A stretch of 7,587 nucleotides of DNA from a bacterium UBA3734 (GTDB taxonomy: Bacteria; Bacteroidota; Bacteroidia; Bacteroidales; Bacteroidaceae). This document shows, in pieces, positions 1 to 5,743 of the stretch; the stretch's first letter is position 1; every line of letters starts with the position of its first letter. The notes below the pieces were generated by a model. It had not been told where the DNA came from and searched no databases. It saw nothing but the letters and a program-made list of their open reading frames with translations. A program made the translations under genes and the position numbers. The stretch covers positions 1 through 7,587 of the forward strand of contig DFHC01000078.1 of the NCBI GenBank assembly GCA_002372575.1. The letters run 5' to 3'.

Positions 1-284
1 AACTGCTCCTGCACCGTGCGCAACTGCTCCTGAAACTGCTCGCGCGAGGTCTGCAGCTGCTCGTCGAAGCGCGTGCGCTGTGCCTCGGCCTCCTTTTCGC
101 TCTGCTGTCGGAGCGACTCCAGCCTTGTTTCGCTCGTGGTGAGCTGCAGTCGCAGGTCGGTGAGCTGCTCCTGATGCGCTTTCATCAGCACGATTTCCGC
201 ACTTTTCCGCCGCATGTTCATCAGCAGAAACGTCACCAGCGCCCCCACAGCGAGGCCTATCAAGATGTATAAAACGATTTCCAT
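1..284 (-). CDS. rmuC: RmuC-family protein, N-terminal part (runs off left edge)
   Basis: Reading down from the ATG at 284 gives 94 open codons that continue past the left edge, so only the N-terminus is visible. Residues 1-24 are a hydrophobic segment (MEIVLYILIGLAVGALVTFL) followed by MRRK, as in a single membrane anchor with the rest in the cytoplasm. Residues 30-94 form a charged, Gln/Glu/Leu-rich coiled coil with repeated QEQL-type heptads. An N-terminal anchor followed directly by a long coiled coil is the usual layout of RmuC, a protein with a predicted nuclease-like core that limits recombination at inverted repeats. That core lies outside the window, so the call rests on architecture and remembered similarity to Bacteroidetes RmuC starts. 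Another membrane-anchored coiled-coil protein is the alternative. A Bacteroidetes-type promoter sits about 25 bases upstream, so it is probably transcribed independently of the ftsZ unit. Confidence 0.75.
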   Translation of the reverse strand, partial: MEIVLYILIGLAVGALVTFLLMNMRRKSAEIVLMKAHQEQLTDLRLQLTTSETRLESLRQQSEKEAEAQRTRFDEQLQTSREQFQEQLRTVQEQ

Positions 285-308
285 ATTCTTTTTTGCTGTT
301 TTCAGATG

Positions 309-339
309 CAAAAATAGTCATTTTCCACCGTTTTTCAAA
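309..339 (-). promoter_or_regulatory. Bacteroidetes-type promoter of the rmuC-like gene
   Basis: On the minus strand a -33 TTTG (336-339) is followed after 19 bases by TATTTTTG (309-316), matching the Bacteroidetes consensus TTTG-N19-21-TAnnTTTG. Transcription would start near 303, giving a leader of roughly 20 bases before the ATG at 284. The -33 element touches the first unit of the adjacent 12-bp repeat array, so a protein bound there could affect this promoter. Confidence 0.7.
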
Positions 340-396
340 AGTTTTTCCGAAAAGTTTTCCGAAAGTTTTTCCAGAGGGTTCATCAGAGGATTTTCC
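337..396. repeat. 12-bp-periodic tandem repeat array (three clear units, two degenerate)
   Basis: Three head-to-tail 12-base units are directly visible on the plus strand: AAAAGTTTTTCC (337-348), GAAAAGTTTTCC (349-360) and GAAAGTTTTTCC (361-372). Two weaker segments continue in the same phase: AGAGGGTTCATC (373-384) and AGAGGATTTTCC (385-396). Each clear unit is also nearly palindromic around its centre (GAAA-G-TTTTC). The array fills the gap between the stop of the KAVYLLF-family gene and the rmuC-like promoter. It could be a protein-binding site (iterons or operator) or simply A/T slippage. The 12-base phase is observed; any function is inferred. Confidence 0.65.
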
Positions 397-410
397 AATG
401 TGGAAGAAAA

Positions 411-1004
411 TCACTCGCTCTCCCAGACGACCAGGTTGCGGGGCAGCGCGATGTTTTTCAAGCGACGATACCAGATGCGGGGCGAGGAGGCGATGGGCTG
501 CCGGACGTGGCTGCTGACGATGTAGTAGCTGGCCGAATATTCGTCCATCAGCGAGAGGAAAACGTTCTTGATGCGAGAGCATTTCTCGTTGATGGCATTG
601 TCAAGCGGGTTTACCAAACGGTCGATGCTCTCCTCGACTTTCTGTTTGTCGATGCTTTGCGACATCTTCAGGTAGTAGCCCAACAGTTCCTCGCGATAGT
701 CTGAAAGTTGCTTGAACTCGATGCCCTCGGGATGGGCCAGAAAGAGCAGATAGACGGCTTTGTGGACAGGCTGCAGCTCCACTTCCTTGTTTTCGTAGTC
801 GGGCAAGATGAAACGATAGTCTTTCGTGATGAGCAGGCGGCTCAAACGTCCTTTTGCTGCCTCGAGCCTAAGTTTTTCGAGGGTTGAAACGCCCAAGGCT
901 CGCAACAGCAAGTCGTTGCGTTCCCTGTGCATCAACTCGTCTGAAAGTGCCTTCAGACGGTCGGCGATTTCCTCGGATGTCAGTTGCAGCAGTTCTTCCA
1001 TCAT
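411..1004 (-). CDS. KAVYLLF-family protein coupled to FtsZ (197 aa, possible winged helix)
   Basis: The function is unknown and I cannot name the family. The start is chosen at 1004 because its ATG overlaps the ftsZ TGA as ATGA, and because it brings the N-terminus into register with the 190-aa paralogue at 5159-5731 (DY motif at residue 62 versus 60). A further in-frame ATG at 1049 would add 15 residues, and another at 1001 would remove one. Shared blocks with the paralogue are KAVYLLFLAHPEGI (82-95), NPLDNAINEKCSRI (132-145), the YY pair (160-161) and LVVWE near the end. A hydrophobic helix, a second helix with spaced basic residues (NEKCSRIKNVF) and a terminal strand pair resemble an OmpR-type winged helix; this is inference. 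Residues 1-55 are mostly helical and charged. The ATGA overlap implies co-translation with ftsZ, hence equal dosage and probably a shared role. No signal peptide or membrane segment is seen. Confidence 0.85.
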   Translation of the reverse strand: MMEELLQLTSEEIADRLKALSDELMHRERNDLLLRALGVSTLEKLRLEAAKGRLSRLLITKDYRFILPDYENKEVELQPVHKAVYLLFLAHPEGIEFKQLSDYREELLGYYLKMSQSIDKQKVEESIDRLVNPLDNAINEKCSRIKNVFLSLMDEYSASYYIVSSHVRQPIASSPRIWYRRLKNIALPRNLVVWESE

Positions 1005-2236
1005 TCCTCGTCGGTATCTTGAAGAAAGGAGTTGAGCCAACTTTTCCATTTTTCGAGAATCGTGGGTTCTTTTTCTTCCTTTGGATCTTCTTCCTCTGGT
1101 TCGATGGCGGGTTCCGGCTCCACGGGATTGTTGATTATGACTGTGGGCGGCTCTACGGGCGCTTCCACGTGCTTGACGACAGGTTTATAGAGCTTGGGAA
1201 TCAGGTCGGCATAGTAGCTGTCATCTTTTATGCCCTCGTCTTCCGCGTGTTCGCCATCCATGCCAGTCGCGAGAATGGTCACCTTGGCATCTTCGCCCAG
1301 CGACTGGTCGGTGGAAAGGCCGAAAATGACGTCGATATTTGGATTCAGATGGTCGAAAAAGTCGTCGATTTCCTGCATTTCTGGCACCATAATCGGCTTT
1401 TCGTCGCTCGAATAGATGTTGAACAGTATGCGTTTCGACTTGCCGATGTCGTTGCCGTAGAGCAAGGGAGAGTCGAGCGCATTCAGGATGGCACGCTCCA
1501 CGCGTTTTTCGCCGCTCGCCCGTCCCATGGCCATGATGGCTCCGCCGCCGTCGCGCATCGTGGTTTCCACATCGCGGAAATCAAGTGCAATACCACCCTC
1601 GCTGTAGAGTGTGATGAGTTCGGAAATGCCCTTCACGGCATCTTTCAGGATGTTGTCGGCCCTTTCGAATGACTCCTTGACGGGGATGGGAGTGTCGGCA
1701 TAAATGTCGCAAAGCCGCTCGTTGTTGATGATGAGCAGCGCATCGACATGTTTTTTAAGTTCATCGACCCCCTTGAGCGCCTTGATGATTTTCTGCTTCT
1801 TCTCGAAATAGAACGGAATCGTGACCACGCCAATGGTCAGGAGTCCCATTTTCTTGGCCACACTGGCCACGACGGGTGCCGCGCCCGTGCCCGTTCCGCC
1901 TCCCATGCTCGCCGTCACGAAAACCATCTTCGTGCCGTCGCTCAGGAGTTTTTTGATGTCGTCAATGTTTTTCTCCGCCTCAGAACGCCCTTTTTCAGGC
2001 TTTCCGCCAGCGCCGAGTCCTTCGCCCAGCATTAGCTTGACGGGCACGGGCGACGGCACCAGCGACTTGCTGTCTGTGTTGCAGACCGCCAGCGTCACAC
2101 CCTCGATTTTCTCGAAATACATATTCCGCACGGCGTTACATCCGCCTCCACCGACACCAATCACCTTGATGATGCCTTTCATCTTGTCTTCAATCGGTCC
2201 GAAATCGATGACGGGCCTATTGTTTTTATTCGTCAT
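1001..2236 (-). CDS. ftsZ: FtsZ-type tubulin-like GTPase, possible second FtsZ (411 aa)
   Basis: This is a cytoplasmic GTP-binding protein that should polymerise like FtsZ. Visible motifs are the T1 loop [10 protein letters not shown] (27-36), NTDSK (53-57), the tubulin signature MGGGTGTG (111-118), NNERL (171-175) and the domain end ILATGM (321-326). In the T7 loop, IALDFRDV (216-223), both catalytic-side aspartates (219, 222) are present but the usual asparagine is alanine 217. A Pro/Glu-rich linker (about 327-390) leads to a tryptophan-containing, probably amphipathic end ([14 protein letters not shown]) rather than the usual FtsZ tail motif. The start at 2236 is preferred over the in-frame ATG at 2293, because GGAGG lies 5 bases before it and the promoter lies between the two. 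No ftsA or ftsQ is adjacent, whereas the main FtsZ gene normally sits with them. The protein could be a paralogue or, less likely, the only FtsZ, relocated. Confidence 0.92.
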   Translation of the reverse strand: MTNKNNRPVIDFGPIEDKMKGIIKVIGVGGGGCNAVRNMYFEKIEGVTLAVCNTDSKSLVPSPVPVKLMLGEGLGAGGKPEKGRSEAEKNIDDIKKLLSDGTKMVFVTASMGGGTGTGAAPVVASVAKKMGLLTIGVVTIPFYFEKKQKIIKALKGVDELKKHVDALLIINNERLCDIYADTPIPVKESFERADNILKDAVKGISELITLYSEGGIALDFRDVETTMRDGGGAIMAMGRASGEKRVERAILNALDSPLLYGNDIGKSKRILFNIYSSDEKPIMVPEMQEIDDFFDHLNPNIDVIFGLSTDQSLGEDAKVTILATGMDGEHAEDEGIKDDSYYADLIPKLYKPVVKHVEAPVEPPTVIINNPVEPEPAIEPEEEDPKEEKEPTILEKWKSWLNSFLQDTDEE

Positions 2237-2241
2237 ATTCG

Positions 2242-2246
2242 CCTCC
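2242..2246 (-). promoter_or_regulatory. Strong Shine-Dalgarno site of the ftsZ-type gene
   Basis: The minus strand reads GGAGG five bases before the ATG at 2236. Most other starts in this window have only A/T-rich upstream sequence, so this site stands out. It decides the start, excluding the upstream in-frame ATG at 2293. Confidence 0.8.
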
Positions 2247-2262
2247 AATGATAATTTGCTTG

Positions 2263-2294
2263 CAAAGGTAGCATTTTCCCCGAAAACTTGCAAA
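2263..2294 (-). promoter_or_regulatory. Bacteroidetes-type promoter of the ftsZ-type operon
   Basis: A -33 TTTG (2291-2294) is followed after 20 bases by TACCTTTG (2263-2270), a full match to TAnnTTTG. Transcription would start near 2257, giving a short leader before the ATG at 2236. The -33 element lies in the distal arm of the hairpin that ends the upstream unit, so the terminator and promoter overlap. Confidence 0.8.
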
Positions 2295-2320
2295 TCCCCG
2301 CAAGGCTTGCGAGGGGATTT
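2292..2320 (-). terminator. Hairpin terminator after the 344-aa gene
   Basis: AAATCCCC (2292-2299) pairs with GGGGATTT (2313-2320), and inside it GCAA/TTGC can extend the stem. It begins four bases after the stop codon at 2325. In the minus-strand RNA the distal arm ends in AUUU and is followed by GCAAGUUUUC, so there is only a modest U tract. Placement directly after a gene end and before a promoter supports termination. Confidence 0.65.
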
Positions 2321-2324
2321 TAGT

Positions 2325-3359
2325 TCACCACTCGCTCGACGACTTCGACACGGTTTCTGCCATTCTTTTCAGCATATCAGCCGTGACTGCGTCAAACGAC
2401 GGCTTGCGCACCAGGTTCTTACGCAGCCCAATCCACTCTTTGGCCGTCGTCAAAAGAGCTGGTCTGGCATCCAACATTTCATGGTAGAGCCTATCGTAAG
2501 TCGCCCTTCTTTCCTCATCATCAAGCCAGTCTGCCTCTTCCGTGCTCGTTACTTTTTTGGCCGTCGCACTCAGGCTCTTGCCGAGTTCATCAAGGGCAAG
2601 GTCTGAACGCGTTGCGGGAGGCACCGCGCCATCCTTGTAATAACGAAGGATGTTCTGCAGGTCAGCAATCCTGTCGCGGCAAATGTCATTCATCATCCAC
2701 GAAATGGCTGGCCCGGCTCCGCTACCGCCGAACCAGTCAAGCCCCACCACACCACAGCAGAAATCATTCATCCGCTGATGAAGTTCGTTCCATTTCCGGC
2801 ATTCCTTGTCGAAAGATTTGTCGCGTTTGATGACCTCTTTTGACAGCGCAGCTATCTTGAAAGTCAAGAAGCTGTTTTCCAAATCGAGGTTAATAATCAT
2901 CCCCATCGTTGTGCCGTCGGCATCTTCATCAAAAAACCTGCTGATGACATTGACCATCGAGTCTGCCTTTTCAAACCTCGACAGCCTCGAACTGGGATAA
3001 ATCGAGTCGAAACAAGCCACCACGGCCCGCTCACAGCCCTGCCACCAGCGCATCTGATAGTCGAAATCGTAGGTGTCCACACTGTCGCTTTCCCGCCCAA
3101 ACATCCACAGGTGCTCTGCCGCGAGAACCAGCCCGTGGTTGACGGAATCCTTTTCCGGAAGCCAATAAGCCAATCTTTCGGGGTCGTCCGACCTCGCCGG
3201 CTTGGCTTCGGCTTGTCGGCCTTCTTCACTTTTCACATTGTCCGACCTCGCCGGCTTGGCTTCGTCACGGATTTCTACTTCTTTCACTTCGCCCGACCTC
3301 AGAATTACGATGGACAGGACAATGGCGACAGCTATCGCACCAAATATGAATTTTCTCAT
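2325..3359 (-). CDS. Membrane-anchored or secreted protein, weakly LprI/DUF1311-like (344 aa)
   Basis: The N-terminus [20 protein letters not shown] is a signal peptide or signal anchor without a clear lipobox cysteine. It is followed by a linker with two PARSD motifs (residues 36-59) encoded by a 54-bp tandem duplication. The start at 3359 matches the equivalent position of the neighbouring 226-aa paralogue and lies downstream of a possible promoter; the in-frame ATG at 3404 would add 15 residues that lack the character of a signal sequence. The exported part is helical. Residues 186-234 carry ECRKW, a CC pair (201-202), GGSGAG (211-216) and CRDRIADL (227-234), which resembles the W/C/GGS/C/R spacing of LprI-type (DUF1311) proteins, some of which inhibit lysozyme. 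This is a weak, unaligned resemblance and the protein may belong to an unrelated family. It is the last gene before the hairpin at 2292-2320. Confidence 0.8.
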   Translation of the reverse strand: MRKFIFGAIAVAIVLSIVILRSGEVKEVEIRDEAKPARSDNVKSEEGRQAEAKPARSDDPERLAYWLPEKDSVNHGLVLAAEHLWMFGRESDSVDTYDFDYQMRWWQGCERAVVACFDSIYPSSRLSRFEKADSMVNVISRFFDEDADGTTMGMIINLDLENSFLTFKIAALSKEVIKRDKSFDKECRKWNELHQRMNDFCCGVVGLDWFGGSGAGPAISWMMNDICRDRIADLQNILRYYKDGAVPPATRSDLALDELGKSLSATAKKVTSTEEADWLDDEERRATYDRLYHEMLDARPALLTTAKEWIGLRKNLVRKPSFDAVTADMLKRMAETVSKSSSEW

Positions 3360-3364
3360 TGTCA
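3144..3364. repeat. Duplicated N-terminal module, copy 1 (start of the 344-aa gene)
   Basis: This stretch matches 3923-4089 across the start codon, the hydrophobic N-terminus and the PARSD linker, up to the LPE(K/Q)DS residues. The best part, 3316-3364 against 4041-4089, has only two mismatches in 49 bases by eye. The 221-base length differs from the other copy by exactly 54 bases, the tandem duplication at 3186-3264. Similarity stops about five bases upstream of the ATG and after the linker. Confidence 0.85.
3186..3264. repeat. 54-bp tandem duplication inside the 344-aa gene linker
   Basis: An identical 25-base segment occurs at 3186-3210 and again at 3240-3264, offset by 54 bases (18 codons), so the reading frame is kept. 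Each copy encodes AKPARSD. The sister gene at 3410-4090 has one copy of this segment, near 3966. The duplication therefore probably arose after the two N-terminal modules separated. Confidence 0.85.
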
Positions 3365-3382
3365 GATACCAGTTTTTGCTTG

Positions 3383-3390
3383 CAAAAATA
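3383..3390 (-). promoter_or_regulatory. Possible -7 box before the 344-aa gene
   Basis: The minus strand reads TATTTTTG here, a match to TAnnTTTG, 23 bases upstream of the ATG at 3359 and followed by GCAAGC. No TTTG lies at the expected 19-21 base spacing, so it is a half-supported internal promoter. The gene could instead be read only from the upstream operon promoter. Confidence 0.35.
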
Positions 3391-3409
3391 ACACTTTTTT
3401 TCACAAAAT

Positions 3410-4090
3410 CTAATCGGCAATGCCTTTCGTATTGATGAGTGTCTCGCCGTATCGGCGTTCCATTTCTGCGTAATCATATTCTCGCTTATCCTCGCGGATT
3501 TTGTTGCCCTTCACATCGAAGTGGACATCGTGCATCACCCAGATTTCATCGGCGGTGCAGCCTGCGTCAGGATTGGTCAGCCTCGCATCGGCCACCACGA
3601 TTTCCCGAGGACGAAAACAGATGGCCGCCCCGTCGCAGATATGTTTCAAGGAGAAATCGCGCAAATCTATCCTGTAAAGCGAATATCGGCAGGTCCAGCC
3701 ATTGCTGTTGGGATTCGTGTCGCCGACCAAATACAGGTATCTGTCGTAGGCAAAATACGTCAGGCTGAAAAAAGAATTGTCACCCAGCTCAATCCTGCGT
3801 TTTTCGCCTTTTTCAACGGCATAGCAATGCGTTGTCCACGACGTGTCGCGCTCGATATACAATTCCCTATCCGCCTTTTTGTACATCGACAGACGGACGC
3901 CGGGCTGGACTTTTTCGGTCAAGGAATCCTGCTCTGGAAGCCGATAAGCCAATCTTTCGGAGTCGTCCGACCTCGCAGGCTCGGCCACGTCCCGAACTTC
4001 TTCATCTTTCGTTTTGTCCGACCATAGAATTGCTATAGGCAGGACAATGGCGACAGCTATCGCACCAAATATAATTTTTCTCATTGTCAT
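3410..4090 (-). CDS. Membrane-anchored or secreted protein of unknown function (226 aa)
   Basis: The first 24 residues ([20 protein letters not shown], then ILWS) form a signal peptide or membrane anchor. They are followed by a charged linker, VAEPARSDDSERLAY (35-49), that is nearly the same as in the 344-aa neighbour. The rest, roughly residues 60-226, is unrelated to that neighbour and looks beta-rich. It has alternating aromatic strands (FFSLTYFAYDRYLYLVGD, 107-124) and three cysteines (134, 152, 178), possibly disulphide-forming if exported. I do not recognise this domain. The ATG at 4090 begins 10 bases after the stop of the 318-aa gene, which suggests translational coupling; a second in-frame ATG at 4084 corresponds to the start used by the neighbour and is equally possible. 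A shared export module on two different payloads suggests both act at the cell envelope. Confidence 0.8.
   Translation of the reverse strand: MTMRKIIFGAIAVAIVLPIAILWSDKTKDEEVRDVAEPARSDDSERLAYRLPEQDSLTEKVQPGVRLSMYKKADRELYIERDTSWTTHCYAVEKGEKRRIELGDNSFFSLTYFAYDRYLYLVGDTNPNSNGWTCRYSLYRIDLRDFSLKHICDGAAICFRPREIVVADARLTNPDAGCTADEIWVMHDVHFDVKGNKIREDKREYDYAEMERRYGETLINTKGIAD
3923..4089. repeat. Duplicated N-terminal module, copy 2 (start of the 226-aa gene)
   Basis: This is the 167-base partner of 3144-3364, with a single PARSD unit. It covers the start codon, hydrophobic segment and linker. Nucleotide identity is high while the downstream coding parts share no visible similarity, which fits partial gene duplication or recombination joining one export module to two payloads. 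Confidence 0.85.
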
Positions 4091-4100
4091 TTATGATTTA

Positions 4101-5057
4101 TCAGAATTGCTCCATGGTTTTCCCAAATGAAATGTCTTTCTTCCTGTCATCAACCGAGAACACATCACGCATCTCGTGCCGAATCTCTAAGTCGTTGAGG
4201 AACAGGCGCTGCATATTACAATCATAGGTGTCCCAGATGGAAGTATATCTAGAAGGAATATGCTCATGACAATGACTTTTTTCCGCTTCTCTCAAAGCCG
4301 CCTCTTCTTCATCGGTAACCCAGGATTCTTTGCACGACACCGAGCTTTTTTTCTTAAAATCAGCCGAGACATTCCGTATCCATTCATGCAATTCCTGATT
4401 TAGTTCGTGGCCCCATCCCATTCCCAAATACATGATTTCAGACAGCATATTCTTCACGATAGGCCTTTTTAGCATCTCCATCGTATCGTCCATGCCTTCC
4501 CAGTTCGAGCCCCATGCCCTATACCCATAAACTCCTTTGCAAAATTTATAGATGAGCAGGAAAAACATATCTCTGGCGTCATCGCAAGTAACACGCCTGC
4601 CGCTTCTGACCCTCATTTTGAGCAAATCAAGCTCGTTAAGTCGCGTTTCGTCCACGATAAAACCTACCTCACCATGCAGACGTTGGCACAAAAAAGCATA
4701 GTTTCGCTTTTCACCGAGTCGCTCTATATTTTCCCGCAGGAAGCTAACGGGAAAATGTCGGATAATTAACCGCGTCAAGGTTTCTTCCTGACTCTTCTCC
4801 CACAGCTCCTGAATCACAGGAATAAAACAATCGTCCCAGTGAGCGAACAATTGACTATATGCCCATGCCCTATCCATACTCCCCGATTCGAGGAATGCGA
4901 ATAAAATCTGTCTCTGATATTCCCAGTCCAACCCATCAAAACGCCTAACGATTTCCTTACGCGAAGCCACCACCCGACCGCTTTTCTTGTTCTGGTAATC
5001 CTTGATAACCGATGCAATCGGGGCATTGTGTTTTCTTTTCCTGTTGTCCGTATTCAT
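4101..5057 (-). CDS. Soluble helical protein of unknown function (318 aa)
   Basis: I do not recognise this protein. It begins with a basic, Asn-rich stretch (MNTDNRKRKHNAPIASVIKD). Residues 35-130 are strongly helical with paired amphipathic helices (RRFDGLDWEYQRQILFAF; FIPVIQELW; LTRLIIRHFP; AFLCQRLHG), suggesting a short HEAT- or TPR-like repeat region, though no repeat consensus was confirmed. Residues 160-235 hold a hydrophobic helix (MFFLLIYKFCKG) and Trp/Gly-rich turns (YRAWGSNWEGMDD). The tail after 240 is acidic, then charged. There is no signal peptide or clear membrane span, so it is probably cytoplasmic. The start at 5057 lies about 55 bases downstream of a strong Bacteroidetes promoter, making this the first gene of a three-gene unit with the 226-aa and 344-aa genes, the first junction being only 10 bases. 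The contrast between a soluble leader gene and two envelope proteins gives no clear function. Confidence 0.8.
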   Translation of the reverse strand: MNTDNRKRKHNAPIASVIKDYQNKKSGRVVASRKEIVRRFDGLDWEYQRQILFAFLESGSMDRAWAYSQLFAHWDDCFIPVIQELWEKSQEETLTRLIIRHFPVSFLRENIERLGEKRNYAFLCQRLHGEVGFIVDETRLNELDLLKMRVRSGRRVTCDDARDMFFLLIYKFCKGVYGYRAWGSNWEGMDDTMEMLKRPIVKNMLSEIMYLGMGWGHELNQELHEWIRNVSADFKKKSSVSCKESWVTDEEEAALREAEKSHCHEHIPSRYTSIWDTYDCNMQRLFLNDLEIRHEMRDVFSVDDRKKDISFGKTMEQF

Positions 5058-5116
5058 ATTTTTTCACTATTGTAAAGGATGTCCATATCATTGTCGACTC
5101 CGTATTACTTACTCTG

Positions 5117-5148
5117 CAAAATTACATTATTACCATCGTCCTACCAAA
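5117..5148 (-). promoter_or_regulatory. Bacteroidetes-type promoter of the 318-aa gene operon
   Basis: A -33 TTTG (5145-5148) is followed after 20 bases by TAATTTTG (5117-5124), a full match to TAnnTTTG. Transcription would start near 5111, leaving a leader of about 50 bases before the ATG at 5057. It lies just after the stop of the 190-aa gene, separating the two transcription units. Confidence 0.78.
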
Positions 5149-5154
5149 TATTTT

Positions 5155-5173
5155 CCGCTCACAAGCCTTGCGG
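5155..5173 (-). terminator. Possible hairpin across the stop codon of the 190-aa gene
   Basis: CCGC (5155-5158) can pair with GCGG (5170-5173), and CAA/TTG can pair inside. The core CAAGCCTTGCGG resembles the core of the terminator at 2292-2320. The stem is short and imperfect, includes the last codons of the gene, and is not followed by a U tract in the minus-strand RNA, so termination is only tentative. Confidence 0.28.
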
Positions 5174-5731
5174 ACATGGCAATTTGCACTTCCAAACCAC
5201 GTTGGCACGCACCAAATCTATCTTCTTCGCCTCACCACGCTTGCCGGAAATGGAGTAGTACCTTGCGACACTTTTGGGAAGCAAATCGGAAAACACCTTT
5301 CTGATTCTGGCGCACTTCTCGTTGATGGAATTCAGCGTTGGATTCATCACATCTTCGATACTCTTCCTGACCCTATTTGTCAATCCGTAGGGTCTCAGCA
5401 GAAGGTATAATGCCGTCAATTCGCTCTGGTAGTCAGGCAGATGCTTAAGCACAATTCCCTCGGGATGCGACAGAAAGAGCAAATAGACAGCTTTCACCAG
5501 CGGCTCCATCTTTACTTCCGTGTTCGCACCATTATCCAATACGACCTTATAATCCTCTGTCACCACCAACTGCGGGAACAACTCCTCTTCGTTCATCACT
5601 GCTACAATCTCAGTTTCATCCACACCGTATGCCTTGAGCTTGCGCACTTTTTCCTTCACCTCGTCCAAAAGAATGGAGCAATGGAACTGCTCCAATTCTT
5701 TTGAAAACTTCCATTGTACTTGATTTTCCAT
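5159..5731 (-). CDS. KAVYLLF-family protein, paralogue of 411-1004 (190 aa)
   Basis: The function is unknown. It shares with the protein at 411-1004 an ordered set of blocks: TEDY (58-61), KAVYLLFLSHPEGI (80-93), LPDY..EL (98-105), MNPTLNSINEKCARI (129-143), the YY pair (158-159) and ANVVWK (176-181). The order of a hydrophobic helix, a helix with spaced basic residues (NEKCARIRKVF) and a terminal strand pair (YYSISGKRGEAKKIDL) resembles a PhoB/OmpR-type winged helix and suggests nucleic-acid binding; this is inference. The last residues, LPCPQGL, extend beyond the shared family end and are encoded by the possible hairpin at 5155-5173. The ATG at 5731 has a GGTAGG sequence just upstream and lies 12 bases after the 67-aa gene, as the last member of the DUF4407 gene set. 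No signal peptide is seen, so it is probably cytoplasmic. Confidence 0.85.
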   Translation of the reverse strand: MENQVQWKFSKELEQFHCSILLDEVKEKVRKLKAYGVDETEIVAVMNEEELFPQLVVTEDYKVVLDNGANTEVKMEPLVKAVYLLFLSHPEGIVLKHLPDYQSELTALYLLLRPYGLTNRVRKSIEDVMNPTLNSINEKCARIRKVFSDLLPKSVARYYSISGKRGEAKKIDLVRANVVWKCKLPCPQGL

Positions 5732-5743
5732 GACACCTACCGT

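Noticed and set aside
337..396. CRISPR-like array
   Set aside because: Units are 12 bases, contiguous and without spacers, and no cas gene is present.
391..410. AT-rich hairpin after the 197-aa gene as a terminator
   Set aside because: The stem is about six pairs with a bulge and no U tract follows in the minus-strand RNA, so it is too weak to call.
1005..1049. Upstream start for the 197-aa gene at 1049
   Set aside because: It would overlap ftsZ by 49 bases and make the N-terminus longer than in the paralogue; the ATGA start at 1004 is simpler. It is not fully excluded.
884..1672. Long plus-strand open frame (262 codons)
   Set aside because: It is antisense to the ftsZ-type and 197-aa genes, has no family resemblance and no promoter; high-GC third positions of the real genes keep it open.
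2237..2293. Upstream in-frame start for the ftsZ-type gene at 2293
   Set aside because: The -7 box at 2263-2270 would lie inside the coding region, and the GGAGG site fits only the ATG at 2236.
1821..2606. Long plus-strand open frame (261 codons)
   Set aside because: It runs antisense through the FtsZ core and the terminator into the 344-aa gene; the translation is low-complexity and unlike any protein family.
3360..3404. Upstream in-frame start for the 344-aa gene at 3404
   Set aside because: It would add 15 residues before the signal segment; the paralogue begins at the equivalent of 3359 or two codons earlier, and a possible -7 box lies in between.
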